DNA of 64,000 bases from Atriophallophorus winterbourni (Eukaryota > Platyhelminthes > Trematoda > Plagiorchiida > Microphallidae). The stretch lies in NCBI GenBank assembly GCA_013407085.1, contig JACCGJ010019727.1:1-64000 (forward strand), written 5' to 3'. Position numbers and translations under genes: made by a program. Of this stretch, positions 10,001 through 18,969 are shown in pieces. The notes below the pieces were generated by a model. It ran no database searches. It was not told the origin of the DNA and worked only from the letters and a program-made list of their open reading frames with translations. Position 1 is the first letter of the stretch; each line of letters starts with the position of its first letter.

Positions 10001-13000
10001 AAGTGATTCATTAAATAATCGTTTCCCAACAGTACTGTTATTCGATGTTGGCCATATGTTAGCTCGCATTGTTTGTTCAGGACGTTTCGTCATCAGACTG
10101 GATGACATCGTCAGTGAAATTGTTCCACATGATTTCGAACACGGATGTGCAATCGTGCAGCATTTCTGTGCTGTAGGCTAACATCGTGCTAAATTGATTG
10201 GCCAACGGTCGTGAGCTGCATGCTGAAACACGCTGGAGTCTCACTACCATTTCTATTCCATTTCTCATATCTGTTTAGGCCTTGGCAACCTCACAGTATC
10301 TTAGCCCACGTGCAGTCTCTGACTGTACGACACTTTGCCTGGACCAGGCTTGTGCTTTCACACATACATACATACATACAGGATTTGGAATCACTAGGGT
10401 AGCGTTCTTTCGAAGCGTCAGTTGCACGCCGACCGCGTGATCTGCGTTCAGCAGCCAAGAGCTGTATCTGCTCCTCCCCAGCTTGCAGACGACGATTTAC
10501 ACAAATACTCCAATGTGAGCGGTCAGAGCAAGTTCTTCATAACTCGCGGCGTCAATGCCAAGAGCTTTCATATTTCTTTTGCAAACGTCTTTTTACCGCA
10601 AGTGCTGTCTGCCCAAAGGTCGACTTCCTGATTGCAACTCACCATAGAGTAGATCTTTCAGAACACCACCATTTTCCATTCTGTAGACATGACCAAGCAA
10701 CCACAGGCGGCGCTGCCGCAATAAGGTGAACATACTCTGTAGACCAGCTTTTGAAGGCACTTCAGCATTAGTCAATTTGTCCATCCACGATATGTTCAAG
10801 GTACGACAGATGCTTCTTAGATGGAAAGCATTCATCTTCCGTTCGTGTCTTGCGTGGGTGATCCAGGTTTTACTGCCGTTCAGTAAAGCATTTAGAACGC
10901 ACGCGCTGTATACCATTATCTTTGTCTTTACAGTAAACTTGTGGTTACCCCAATCATGAGAGTTCAATCGGGACAAATTACAGCTGCTCTGCCAATCCGC
11001 TTATCAATCTCCGTGTCTATTATATATATTATATTTGCACAATCTGATACAGATATGCTGCCGTTCAACATAAACAATGAGATGTACAAAGCGAGAAGGG
11101 GGGGTACAAAGCGTTGTCATCATCGTCATCGTTGAACGTAGGCATGATACTATCCGGTTGCCTACACCGAAGTAGGGGAGATTTCGTTTAGGGGGTCCCA
11201 CCCCGAGCCTTTACCCACAAGGCAGTGGAGCGAGAGAGGTTCGCACCTATCGGTGGCCGGTGACCGACGAAGCGGTTCATACGCCCTTTTCTGGGAATTT
11301 CCAGTTCGGAGCCCGATAACCCCGTTGATAGGTTGGTGACTTCAGTTTTTGCCTGTGCACCATACAATGTCCTTGGATAGGACAAGGGGCAGTGACTTTT
11401 GGAGCGGCGAGTCACATCCGCCGCGTCGTGATGTCATCATTGGATTTTTGTGGCTTTTTATAGGGAGAACGCTTGCCAGGCGAAAACCCACCACACCCTC
11501 AGACACCACCGCCGAACCTTTCGCTGAGCTCGGAGAACCGAGCCCACCCAGCTGGCACCACGTGGAGGTATTTCGGTAAGCCAGCCGTGTCTAGCGAGAG
11601 GTTATCCGCTGACTAGCCTATAGTAAACTTAAAGGTTCAAGTCACGTAGGCAAAACCACGATAAGTGATCGATTTGCCTAATAAAAATTTCTCTTTATTA
11701 GGTATAAACTATCTTTCCCAAACATTAGTATTTTTGGTGAAACGCATTTTTTTAGTTTCACTATTTAAGCATTATGGCAGTTCACATGTAGGTCTCCAGC
11801 TTATGACACTTTCCCCTTCATCAATACCATCAAAGTTAGATATGCCACTTCATGAAGTTGCCAGTTTTATACAGCTAAACACATCAGTCGGTGTTGTTTG
11901 TGTTGACGTCTCATCTTTAAAACGAAATTTTCCTATTTGCAGTGTGATCAAGCTTGCCCTTGTGCACGATTTGGCCGAATGCATTGTCGGGGATATCACA
12001 CCTCATTGTAACGTCACCCGAGAAGAAAAAATTACCCGTGAAAGAGTGGGTTTCATGCTAAACTTTGATGCATCACTTTTAATGAAGTGTATCTGATCTT
12101 ATCTCTAGGCACGGATGTGCAATCGTACAGTACTTCTGTGCTGTGCGGCTAACATCGTGCTAAATTGATTGGCCATCGGTGGTGAGCTGCACGCTGAAAC
12201 AGACTGGAGTCTCACTACCATTTCTATTTTCTTTCTCATATCTGTCTAGGCCTGGGCAACCTGACAGTATCTTAGCCCATGTGCAGTCTCTGATTGCGCG
12301 GCACTTTGCCTGGATCAGGCTTGTGCTTTCATACATTCATACATATATCTAGTTACTTTGGCTGAAACCGTCATTCAATACCTGGCTGTAAACAAACAGG
12401 TAGTATGTTTGGCTGCTTACTTGACGTCTGCTTAAATTGCCATTAATCGATAACGCACGAGTGTGCAGTACTTGCGGCTAACACCGTGCCGAATTGATTT
12501 GCCGCTGGTAATGAGTGAGAATGCGCTGGAGTATCACTGCCGTTTCGCGTTCTCTTTCATATCTGTCTAGACCTGAGCAACCTGACATGACATGACTATG
12601 CGTGGTTGAGGTTTTGGATTTCAACACATCACAACACAATAGCAACTGCTTGCCCGTTGGTGTTTTGCGCGGTTACGTAGGGTTATGATTTGAAACACAG
12701 TACATGGGCAATTGATCCTTTCGGATTATATGCAATTATTTGTTTTGTAGTTCTTAATTTACGTATTCGAGATAGATTCACTGAAAACGTTCCAAATTTC
12801 GTAGTTCATTTTTCAGCTCACTTAAGGCACAAGCTGAGCCGAACAATCTATTCGTTACTTGATAGACATGTACGGGAGAATAAGATCACTTAAGTTAGTT
12901 GAATCAATAATAAAAATAGAAAACCGTTGACGCCCGAAAAAGCTATTACTCCCATTCCGCCGTAAAGTTTAGAGAAGAAGAGTTTACGTTATGTTTCTAT

Positions 13001-15431
13001 GCGCGTCCAAGTATTCGGCAATACCGACTCGTATTGTCGTACCAGTTTTCTGATGCAATCGTGGAGACAGGGATACTATCCCTAATAAGATTTGGTTCTA
13101 ATATTATGTACAGAAGCACAGACTACTCTGCTCCCCTTTTGGTATTGTGGATGATCGATAACTGACTTGCGAAAATAGTTCAATGTTACATCCCGAACGG
13201 TGTCTAACCTTGGTGATCGAATCGTGTAATGGCACACAAGTACCCTTATTGACGCAGACATTGGGGTGGGCTCTGTATGGTATGAAAGCACAAGCCTGAT
13301 CCAGGCAAAGTGCCACACAGTCAGAGACTGCACGTGGGTGATATTATTGTCAGGTTGCCCCGGCCTAGGCAGATTAGAAATAGAGAATAAAGTTACACTT
13401 AATGCTGCATCTAAAAGCCATGGTCAGTGACTATTTCTGTAGGAATCTTTTTGTATGTTCATTCAGCAGAATGATGCAGGAGGCTTTTCATTACACAGCA
13501 ATGAACGACACAAGGAAGCTCTCGTAGTTTTCTTATTCTGCTCGTTCGGTTTTTCATCTCTCCATTCAATTCAGTTTCTTTGCGTTATATCATCGTGCAT
13601 AGCGTTTCAGTTATTTCTTATTATTCCCTTTCAATATTTAATCCCATCTCAATTTTCGGTGGTCTAGCATGGACATGCGATATTGATTTTATACTCTCCG
13701 TAATTATGATGGTAACGAATTGGCCCTCGGTTCAATTTTTGCTAATCCGCCATAATGATAACCACACATTCCTACATACCAGCGAGGATTGTTTCTGTCT
13801 TTGAATTATTTTTGTTTAAAGTCTGATTTTATTAATAAGTAGTATATGACGATCGACAAGCAGGACGGAAGCACACGACGGGTTTCGCGGTTGTTGCCGC
13901 CCATCAGGTATGCGTACCCGTGACCTGACATTCGAACGCCGTTCTGACTTTGTGCTAAGCCCATTTAGTTGTGAATTCGAGGATAAATCCTCATTTGCAA
14001 ATTGAATTTAGCTTTTATGTGAGGACTAATCTAAGTCCTACAGTCGGTGCAATGCAGCGCCGGTAACTGTTTGGAATATTTTTGCAACATTCCAATGACG
14101 GCATGATACCGGTGCTGCACTTGGCTACGAGTTCAAGATCAGAATCGGGTTGAGCGGTGGAATGCTTAGAAATAACCAACGTATTGTTGTGCTCCCTTCC
14201 CGCGCCCTCAATTACTGTTTCGTTCTGATAAGGACGAATAAAATGTACCGGTTCAGGATATGTAGGCGAAAAGAAAACAAGAAATAACATAGTTTGCGCT
14301 GGTATGCCATTATTGGATAAGGTTGGCAAGACAAACCTGTTAAATCACATGTTCCCACGGACTTGAACAAATTATTTTAGAATTAGACGAAGAGCTTTGT
14401 GTATCATGTACTTGATCTGACAGCGATTGTTCCTTGTTCAGCTAAGCCTAACAGGTTGATTGTAATGGGTTGCAACAAATGACGAAGTGTCCTCATCACT
14501 TTCTCTAATTTTCATTCATTTCATAACGTCCTGGCACTGTTGCAAGTCCCCGCAGATATCCGAATCTATGTTTGCGATTCCACACTATACTATGATGGGT
14601 TTAATTCTTGATGCTTTATTTCTCTCTCATCAATCGCTTGCACCACTGGTTTTCTCACTGCTGCGATTAGGCACCGTAATACTTCAAAAAGTTCCGCTAA
14701 CTGGTTTGATAAACTTTAAGTCGGTCTGTAAGCTAACGATTTTTTTCAACTCCCGTATGTATTATTCGGTTTTTCTCCGTCCCTTTTGTCTCACGCTAAT
14801 ATTGCGCATGAAGAAGTTCCATGAACATGTGTCTCGACGTAGAACCTTTTTACCGTCTCTACGCTACTCAACCCTAATATCGCGGAGTTTGTTGGGTTTC
14901 AAAGATGATGCCCGAGAACACGACCATTTGTTCTGTCCTTGGTATCTTTTTCATTGAACGATCTAGCATGCTTCGAATCATTCATGCTGCCATTTACAGA
15001 ATGCTCTGATCGACATGTGCCGACTGCTACCGCAGGACAATGCTGACGAGTTGCTCCAATTATGGGAGGTGGGTTAACCATTTCACGTAAACTGCCCAGG
15101 AGTACAACGATCAGCGTACAAAGGAATCGATTTTGTGCAAAGACTTTGACAAGTGCCAATTGTGCTTGGTGCAAAAATAACCATTCCATTGATTGCAGGT
15201 TCGAAATGCTGCTGCAAGCTTTCGAGTATGAGAAAGAAGCCGGTTGTCCAGGCATGCTGGAAGAGTTTTTCCGCAGTACTATGGGTAATGTTCCACGGTT
15301 GTGTGTGCTTCATTGCAGATCATTTTTCCACCCCGATGGTGCGCGAGTGGATTAAACAGTTGTGTTCGGAACGGGACTCGTTTATGACGCCAATCCCAAT
15401 TGATGTTCCGAAACAATCACCCGATGTATAA
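7026..15431 (+). CDS. HDDC2: HDDC2-type 5'-deoxynucleotidase, 201 aa, 7 exons
   Basis: Exons: 7026-7076, 8700-8830, 11943-12045, 15000-15068, 15100-15152, 15199-15284, 15319-15431. All junctions are GT-AG and phases agree throughout, giving 201 aa; the human protein is 204. HDDC2 is a metal-dependent HD-domain phosphohydrolase that removes phosphate from deoxynucleoside 5'-monophosphates. The metal ligands are visible: H38 in [12 protein letters not shown]69-D70 in [14 protein letters not shown], and a distal D135 in KDFDKFEML. Other family blocks are RTGW (21-24) and [15 protein letters not shown]. The start is the only ATG before FLSLCGKIK and lies four bases after an acceptor-like TTTTAG. 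Introns 1-3 are 1623, 3112 and 2954 nt and carry SINEs, LINE pieces and hammerhead repeats; introns 4-6 are 31, 46 and 34 nt. No break or lost key residue is seen, so the gene is probably active. Confidence 0.94.
7590..7652 (-). repeat. SINE A fragment in HDDC2 intron 1
   Basis: A short diverged piece: CAGACTGACGTGGGCTAAGAG and CTGTCAGTTTGCTTAGGC match the central block of repeat A. It lies in HDDC2 intron 1. Confidence 0.5.
8458..8622 (+). repeat. SINE A copy in HDDC2 intron 1
   Basis: Begins with GCACGGATGTGCAATCGTG and keeps GTGCTAAATTGATTGGCCACCGG, then jumps to the distal block around GCACTTTGCCTGGATCGGG. The middle (from the TCTCACTACC motif to CCTGACAG) is deleted. It ends about 80 bp before HDDC2 exon 2. 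Confidence 0.7.
9140..9237 (+). repeat. SINE A, 3' part
   Basis: The 3' 95 bases of repeat A: CCTGGGCAACCTGACAGTATC, CCCACGTGCAGTCTC and CAGGCTTGTGCTTTCATACC. It is 5'-truncated, as expected of retroposed copies, and lies in HDDC2 intron 2. Confidence 0.72.
9632..9820 (-). CDS. Hypothetical 62-aa ORF with signal-peptide-like start
   Basis: A minus-strand ORF in HDDC2 intron 2. Residues 1-20 look like a classic signal peptide: MK, then a run of I, A, L, V and Y residues, a small residue near A20, and then a polar Ser/Thr-rich remainder. No cysteines and no known family are visible. It could be a small secreted peptide, the first exon of a longer gene, or chance; the surrounding intron gives no supporting exon. 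Treat it as a candidate only. Confidence 0.22.
   Translation of the reverse strand: MKIALVYVILSALLVFISEAGQAEISITGHSRTGSIQSNVHFGFHSSKLTIRSATSVDNLEE
10078..10100 (-). ncRNA. Hammerhead-like core without stem II (H6)
   Basis: On the minus strand CAGU-CUGAUGA-C-GAAA-CGUC-CUG can be read. These are both core boxes with a GUC cleavage triplet and a 3-bp stem I, but with stem II missing. It may be a decayed hammerhead or coincidence. It is not expected to be active. Confidence 0.25.
10139..10380 (+). repeat. SINE A, full-length copy
   Basis: The clearest complete copy, about 240 bp. It runs from ACGGATGTGCAATCGTGCAG through GTGCTAAATTGATTGGCC, GCTGCATGCTGAAACACGC, CTCATATCTGTTTAGGCCTTGG and the CCCACGTGCAGTCTCTGACTG block to GGCTTGTGCTTTCACA, then (CATA)n at 10362-10379. 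I see no convincing pol III A and B boxes, so the class of the head is unknown. Confidence 0.8.
10427..10976 (-). pseudogene. LINE C-terminal domain remnant
   Basis: A 127-codon minus-strand frame (10593-10976), continuing with stops to about 10427, matches the region after the RT domain in non-LTR elements. Marks are [60 protein letters not shown] and LKDLLYGEL, followed downstream by a decayed KDVCKR-like stretch. RT proper is absent on the 5' side. The family resembles the endonuclease-RT type with an RRLRWLGHV motif. It is a dead 5'-truncated copy inside HDDC2 intron 2. Confidence 0.72.
11010..11580 (-). repeat. Repeat B, minus-strand copy
   Basis: The inverted partner of 355-965. The TATA-like block reads TTTTTATAGGGAG on the plus strand near 11456-11468, the GTGACTTTTGGAGCGGCGAGTCAC motif is at 11392-11415, and the AT-rich end (ATTATATATATTATATTTG) is at 11019-11036. 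The copy is somewhat shorter than the other. It lies in HDDC2 intron 2, close to exon 3. Confidence 0.7.
12109..12350 (+). repeat. SINE A, full-length copy
   Basis: Very similar to the 10139-10380 copy and equally complete. It starts GCACGGATGTGCAATCGTAC about 65 bp after HDDC2 exon 3 and ends with TTTCATACATTCATACATAT. It lies at the beginning of HDDC2 intron 3. Confidence 0.8.
12455..12592 (+). repeat. SINE A, 5' part, diverged
   Basis: Matches the 5' half of repeat A: CACGAGTGTGCAGTACTTG, CGGCTAACACCGTGCCGAATTG and CTGTCTAGACCTGAGCAACC. It then stops at CCTGACATGAC. It lies about 100 bp after the full copy in the same intron. Confidence 0.6.
13272..13375 (-). repeat. SINE A, 3' part
   Basis: The 3' block of repeat A in minus orientation: ATGAAAGCACAAGCCTGATC, CACAGTCAGAGACTGCACG and GTCAGGTTGCCCCGGCCTAGG. 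The tail side begins at about 13275. HDDC2 intron 3. Confidence 0.72.
13871..13913 (-). ncRNA. Hammerhead ribozyme-like motif (H2)
   Basis: On the minus strand: stem I GCAUAC, core CUGAUGG, stem II GCGG with loop CAACAA and CCGC, core GAAA, CCCG, cleavage triplet GUC, and stem I partner GUGUGC. Stem I (6 bp, one G-U) and stem II (4 bp) both pair fully. One core base differs from consensus (CUGAUGG for CUGAUGA), which should weaken or abolish cleavage. It lies in HDDC2 intron 3. Confidence 0.7.
14015..14329 (-). CDS. Hypothetical ORF, 104 codons, in HDDC2 intron 3
   Basis: A minus-strand frame with mixed codon use and a stretch ([18 protein letters not shown]) that looks like ordinary protein rather than low-complexity translation. 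No family is recognised. It might be an exon of an antisense gene, an old mobile-element piece or chance. The run [14 protein letters not shown] carries three cysteines but no known motif. Confidence 0.2.
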   Translation of the reverse strand: MPTLSNNGIPAQTMLFLVFFSPTYPEPVHFIRPYQNETVIEGAGREHNNTLVISKHSTAQPDSDLELVAKCSTGIMPSLECCKNIPNSYRRCIAPTVGLRLVLT

Positions 15432-15639
15432 CTTTCAAGCAAATGATGGATCACTGTGTATAAATTGCAAAATGCTTTTTAAAAATCTATTGGCTTTTTC
15501 AGCGTTTCCGTGAGGATGCATGGATTGTATGTGTATGACGAATAGTAAACGATTAAACTCATTGCAATATTGCTTTTTTTCTTACATCCCAAATGACTAA
15601 CCGCGAATGAGTGTAATTGCGTCGAATTATGAAGTCCCT

Positions 15640-15775
15640 CCTTGTTAAAATACCTCCTAACACCAAATAACGAACAAGCATTTCAAACAAGATTCCTGAA
15701 GGAATATTTACTCTGATATGGTAATTGTAAAGCTATGTGATTTTTGTGACCATAAATTCTTGAATCTTGAAACAG
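15640..15775 (+). repeat. CR1-type LINE 3' end
   Basis: Ends with CCATAAATTCTTGAATCTTGAA, which recurs at the end of the CR1 copy at 30.6-31.2 kb. The preceding frame contains NNEQAFQTRFLKEYLL followed by a stop, like the last residues of a CR1 ORF2. This is a 5'-truncated tail about 200 bp after HDDC2. Confidence 0.55.
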
Positions 15776-15905
15776 TGTTACGCTTAAACGAAGTTATATT
15801 TGTGTGCCACTGTTATATAAGGCTCTTTGTAATTTTTAAAGAAGTATGCTGGCAAAGTATTTAGCAGATCAAAGTGATGTGTTGCTCACATCCCCCGAAA
15901 TTACA

Positions 15906-15947
15906 CACCACTACCGGTTTCTGGTCGTTTGCCGTCATCAGGTGGAG
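15906..15947 (-). ncRNA. Hammerhead ribozyme-like motif (H3)
   Basis: On the minus strand: stem I CCAC, core CUGAUGA, a weak stem II (GG-loop-CC), core GAAA, palindromic CCGG, cleavage triplet GUA, and stem I partner GUGG. Both core boxes are intact, but stem II is only two or three pairs. The repeat extends upstream through CUUACUGUCUCCAC, shared with H1, H4 and H5. Confidence 0.62.
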
Positions 15948-16059
15948 ACAGTAAGATTAGGTTCAGTGAGCAGATCATTTCTTGGATATAACGAGTAGAG
16001 CACAACAGAGCTAAGCAAAGCAACTTACAATGAAGGAAATTTGCGCTAAGTAACAAATA

Positions 16060-16335
16060 TTGCCTCATCTATTTCCGATGCAAATGATGAACATGCGACA
16101 ATATACTAGCGCAATGAAGAAATGGAATGGAGAGACCAAAATAGACACGAGTGAATTTGAAATCTCCAAAGAATTCAAATGTTTTGAAGCAACTCAAAAT
16201 AGACGCAAAAGCCTTGAGAACATTTATGGAATATTACTTATAATCAAAGCGACTAGCATCCAGTCAGAAAGCTTTTTCAATTACAGGATTATTCAATATA
16301 AAAATTTAGAACCATTCTGTCTGGTAAAATGCTGA
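16060..16335 (+). pseudogene. hAT transposase C-terminal remnant
   Basis: A 91-codon frame. KSLENIYGILLIIKATSIQSESFF resembles the hAT dimerisation domain, where a short helix is followed by (A/P)TS-x-x-(S/A)E(R)-x-FS. The canonical R after SE is replaced by S and the FS pair by FF, so it is decayed. No terminal inverted repeats were found around it. It differs from the hAT element at 25.4-27.4 kb. Confidence 0.42.
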
Positions 16336-16339
16336 ATGC

Positions 16340-17250
16340 ATTCTGTTTCTTACAAGATTGTTTCCAAAAGATGTGGATCATCCAGCAAGTTCTCAGTGCT
16401 GATTAAAATTGTTTTTTGTGTGACAATAAATAGTACTTGTATACGTATTGGTGTCTCCATTGGATTTATATTCTTAAAAATTTCGAAAATCGGTTTTATA
16501 TAAATGCGAGTAGAATAAAATCGGTTTTTGGTGAGCCCTAGTTCGTGCTAATTACTATGAATGTATGCTTACCGATGTTGTGTTTGGTTGAATAGTCGAA
16601 GCCTTCATGCTAAAGTCAAGGTCTACATGCTTGCACTCTATATCCATCCGATTTGTAAATATTCCGTGAGGCGAAACTCATCCTCCGTTTGTACTTGAAA
16701 GTATTTGTCAATGTGGTAGGCCGAAGGAAAAGACGTCTCACCGTGAATTAGTGAACGGCTTTTGCCACGAAAGTCTGAGCGAGTGAATCGTTAAAGAATT
16801 AATTTGTTGCATTTGACTTACAATCGATGGACAATTCAAAGTCCTACTCAACCTGACAAATGGCAATCTTGAAATTTGATGTTTATCTGAATTATTTAGA
16901 GAAATTAAAACAATCTATTAGCTTGTAAGATTCGAGCATACAGCCTCTAGTATCAAGCCATGTGAGTTCTGATTGTATTGTTCTTACCTGAGGATGGCAA
17001 GTAGCACGTAGCCAATCTTGGGATGGAAAGGCATGCAAATATGCAGAATTTGGTATCATTTTCAATGACCGCAGTCGGCAAATCTATTGATCATCAAAAC
17101 GCTTGAATGTCAGCGTACAGTGGCGTAGTTTGAGAGCCATTTTAAATGTACCGAGTGTTGATCGCCACGGTCATAAATATGTTTCAAATACCTTCTCTGA
17201 ACGGATTAATCAGCCTTTCGGCTTTTATGTGCAACGAACTCGCGTCATGT
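16340..17250. other. No gene recognised
   Basis: AT-rich sequence with no frame, repeat or motif that I can assign. Confidence 0.4.
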
Positions 17251-17256
17251 TGATAG

Positions 17257-17310
17257 CAGTCTCTGACTGTGCGGCACTTTGCTGGATCTGGCTTGTGCTT
17301 TCATACCTTG
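17257..17310 (+). repeat. SINE A, 3' end fragment
   Basis: The last 55 bases of repeat A: GCAGTCTCTGACTGTGCGGC and GGCTTGTGCTTTCATACC. This is the rightmost copy seen in the window. Confidence 0.68.
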
Positions 17311-18375
17311 TTGATTGCATGAGCTGATTTGGTTGCTGTTCAGTTGCGTTTTTACGGCGGATCATTTTTCTCGCGTGTTTTCGATTAAGTGAACTTCGTG
17401 TAGTTACTTCCTCATTTTTAACTTGGGTAATTGCTGAAATATGTCCCAAATTGCTATTAAACCCTAAAATCATGGGATTTTGAAGTTAGTTTGTAGTTAG
17501 CTATTTTGTGTTTGCGCCTAAATGCCTTTGATGCAGTATTGTGTCAATTATTGATCAAAACCTTACTATTGGTCTGAAATTCACCCGTTCCGAAATGATA
17601 TTTGTCTGCCTATATTGATCATGGCCAAAGCTAGTGCGAAAAAGAAAATTACGGATTAACGATTATTGAACTTCGCAAATTCCGTGTATCGACGAACCGT
17701 TAGCTCGCTTTCTCAGCTTTTGAACAGTATTCGTGGTATATTAAGGAGACATCACGGAGTAAATTTCATTTATTAGTTTAAGCAGTTTGCGTTTCAATTC
17801 ACGTGCTTGCGCATTTTGACAAATATGATTAGACCTCATTTCAAGCCGATCCTAGGTGTAAAATAGGTGTCGACATTAACAGGACTTATATCCGCAACAA
17901 ACTAGACCCGTGACCAGTGGCTGAAATCATATCACCGTACCGTATGCAATTCGAAGATTGGCCCCAGCCCTGTAGGACTCAGCGGCCCGATGAGGAATAG
18001 GCATGCGAGATGCAAGATTTGCAACGGGGAATCAAACGTCGCCACCGTTTGCATCATGTGGAACCTTGGTCATAAATGTATTGGCATCGGCGTGGCAGGT
18101 GTGTTGCGTACAGTGATCATCTTGACACACGCAATCAGATACAAAAATGCGTTGTCGTTTTTCAGAGAGTGGCCTTGAAGAAACAGTATGAAATCAGAGT
18201 AAATTTTTTACCATTTCTTGATAGCCAGCGCATGCGAGGCGTCATCATCTTTGTGATAAGAAGTCAAGTTTTTGACTGCTCAGTTCTGATTATTCGTCAA
18301 ACATATCACACAGTCTTTGGGTTAATTTTCATGTAAAAAAAAACCAATTTTTAGAGTACCCACAGCTTCCAATGA

Positions 18376-18415
18376 ACAACCCAACCGATTTTGGCATTGC
18401 CGTCATCAAGTGTAG
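18376..18415 (-). ncRNA. Degenerate hammerhead motif (H5)
   Basis: On the minus strand: CUACAC, then UUGAUGA for CUGAUGA, a GGC-AAU-GCC stem II, then AAAA for GAAA and UCGGUU. Homology with H3 continues through CUUACUGUC upstream. Core changes should make it inactive. It faces H4, 240 bp away, in inverted orientation. Confidence 0.45.
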
Positions 18416-18655
18416 GACAGTAAGATATGTTCAGGGAAACATGGTACCTTGCACCCAACACCGATCAATGGATATGTGGAAACCAGTTATACATTATGCC
18501 AGGTTTATCGACTGCACAACACAGCCATTCCAAATGATTGGATCGGTTGTCTTAGATCCACTGTGTAGATCGTTCATCCAATGGTAGGCTGTGCCAGTTT
18601 GATTGTTTTCACTTATCCACCAGTTCAAGACTCACTGAAGCAAATCTTACTGTCT

Positions 18656-18693
18656 CCACCTGATGGCGTCCAACAGCCGCAAACCCGGTGTGG
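18656..18693 (+). ncRNA. Degenerate hammerhead motif (H4)
   Basis: Plus strand: stem I CCAC, CUGAUGG, a weak stem II, CAAA in place of GAAA, CCCGGU, and stem I partner GUGG. Stem I still pairs but the core has two changes, and the cleavage nucleotide after GGU is G, which hammerheads do not cut. Flanked by CACTGAAGCAAATCTTACTG, shared with H3. Confidence 0.5.
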
Positions 18694-18859
18694 TTTTATA
18701 CTTCACTCTAAACTCAAGCGAAAAAGAAGAACGATGCTTCATTCGAAAATTTTAGTTTAGGCCAGTTTTAACAGAATAAAACATTGAATTCTGTACAAAT
18801 TACACATAAAAAGCAAACAATATTCACAGAAAATATACTCATGCTCAATAAGCATTTAC

Positions 18860-18966
18860 CTGTGACAAATGTCTCATGAAGCAAATCGGTTAAATGACCT
18901 ACGATACGAAGACGTTCTTGAAGGCAGTATAATGTGTTTTGATCGGGTCTTTGAAGAAGATTGACT
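18860..18966 (-). CDS. Candidate exon of an unidentified minus-strand gene
   Basis: A 107-nt open stretch on the minus strand between CTCCTTCAG (acceptor-like) and ACAG|GTAAAT (a good donor). It would encode LLQRPDQNTLYCLQERLRIV and HLTDLLHETFVT, which read like normal soluble protein. No family is recognised and no partner exon is proven. The open stretch at 21.4-21.8 kb on the same strand might belong to the same gene. Confidence 0.28.
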
Positions 18967-18969
18967 CTG

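Noticed and set aside
10139..10380. SINE A as tRNA-derived
   Set aside because: No convincing A box and B box with the right spacing, and no tRNA-like fold, could be read from the head.
11665..11942. Continuous frame leading into HDDC2 exon 3 as a longer exon or separate start
   Set aside because: The part before 11943 has no family similarity and ends in a good acceptor (TTTGCAG). The phase from exon 2 (8700-8830) fits exactly at 11943.
14487..14957. 156-codon plus-strand ORF before HDDC2 exon 4
   Set aside because: It lies in HDDC2 intron 3, has no motif and shows the Phe/Leu/Ser-rich bias of translated AT-rich intron.
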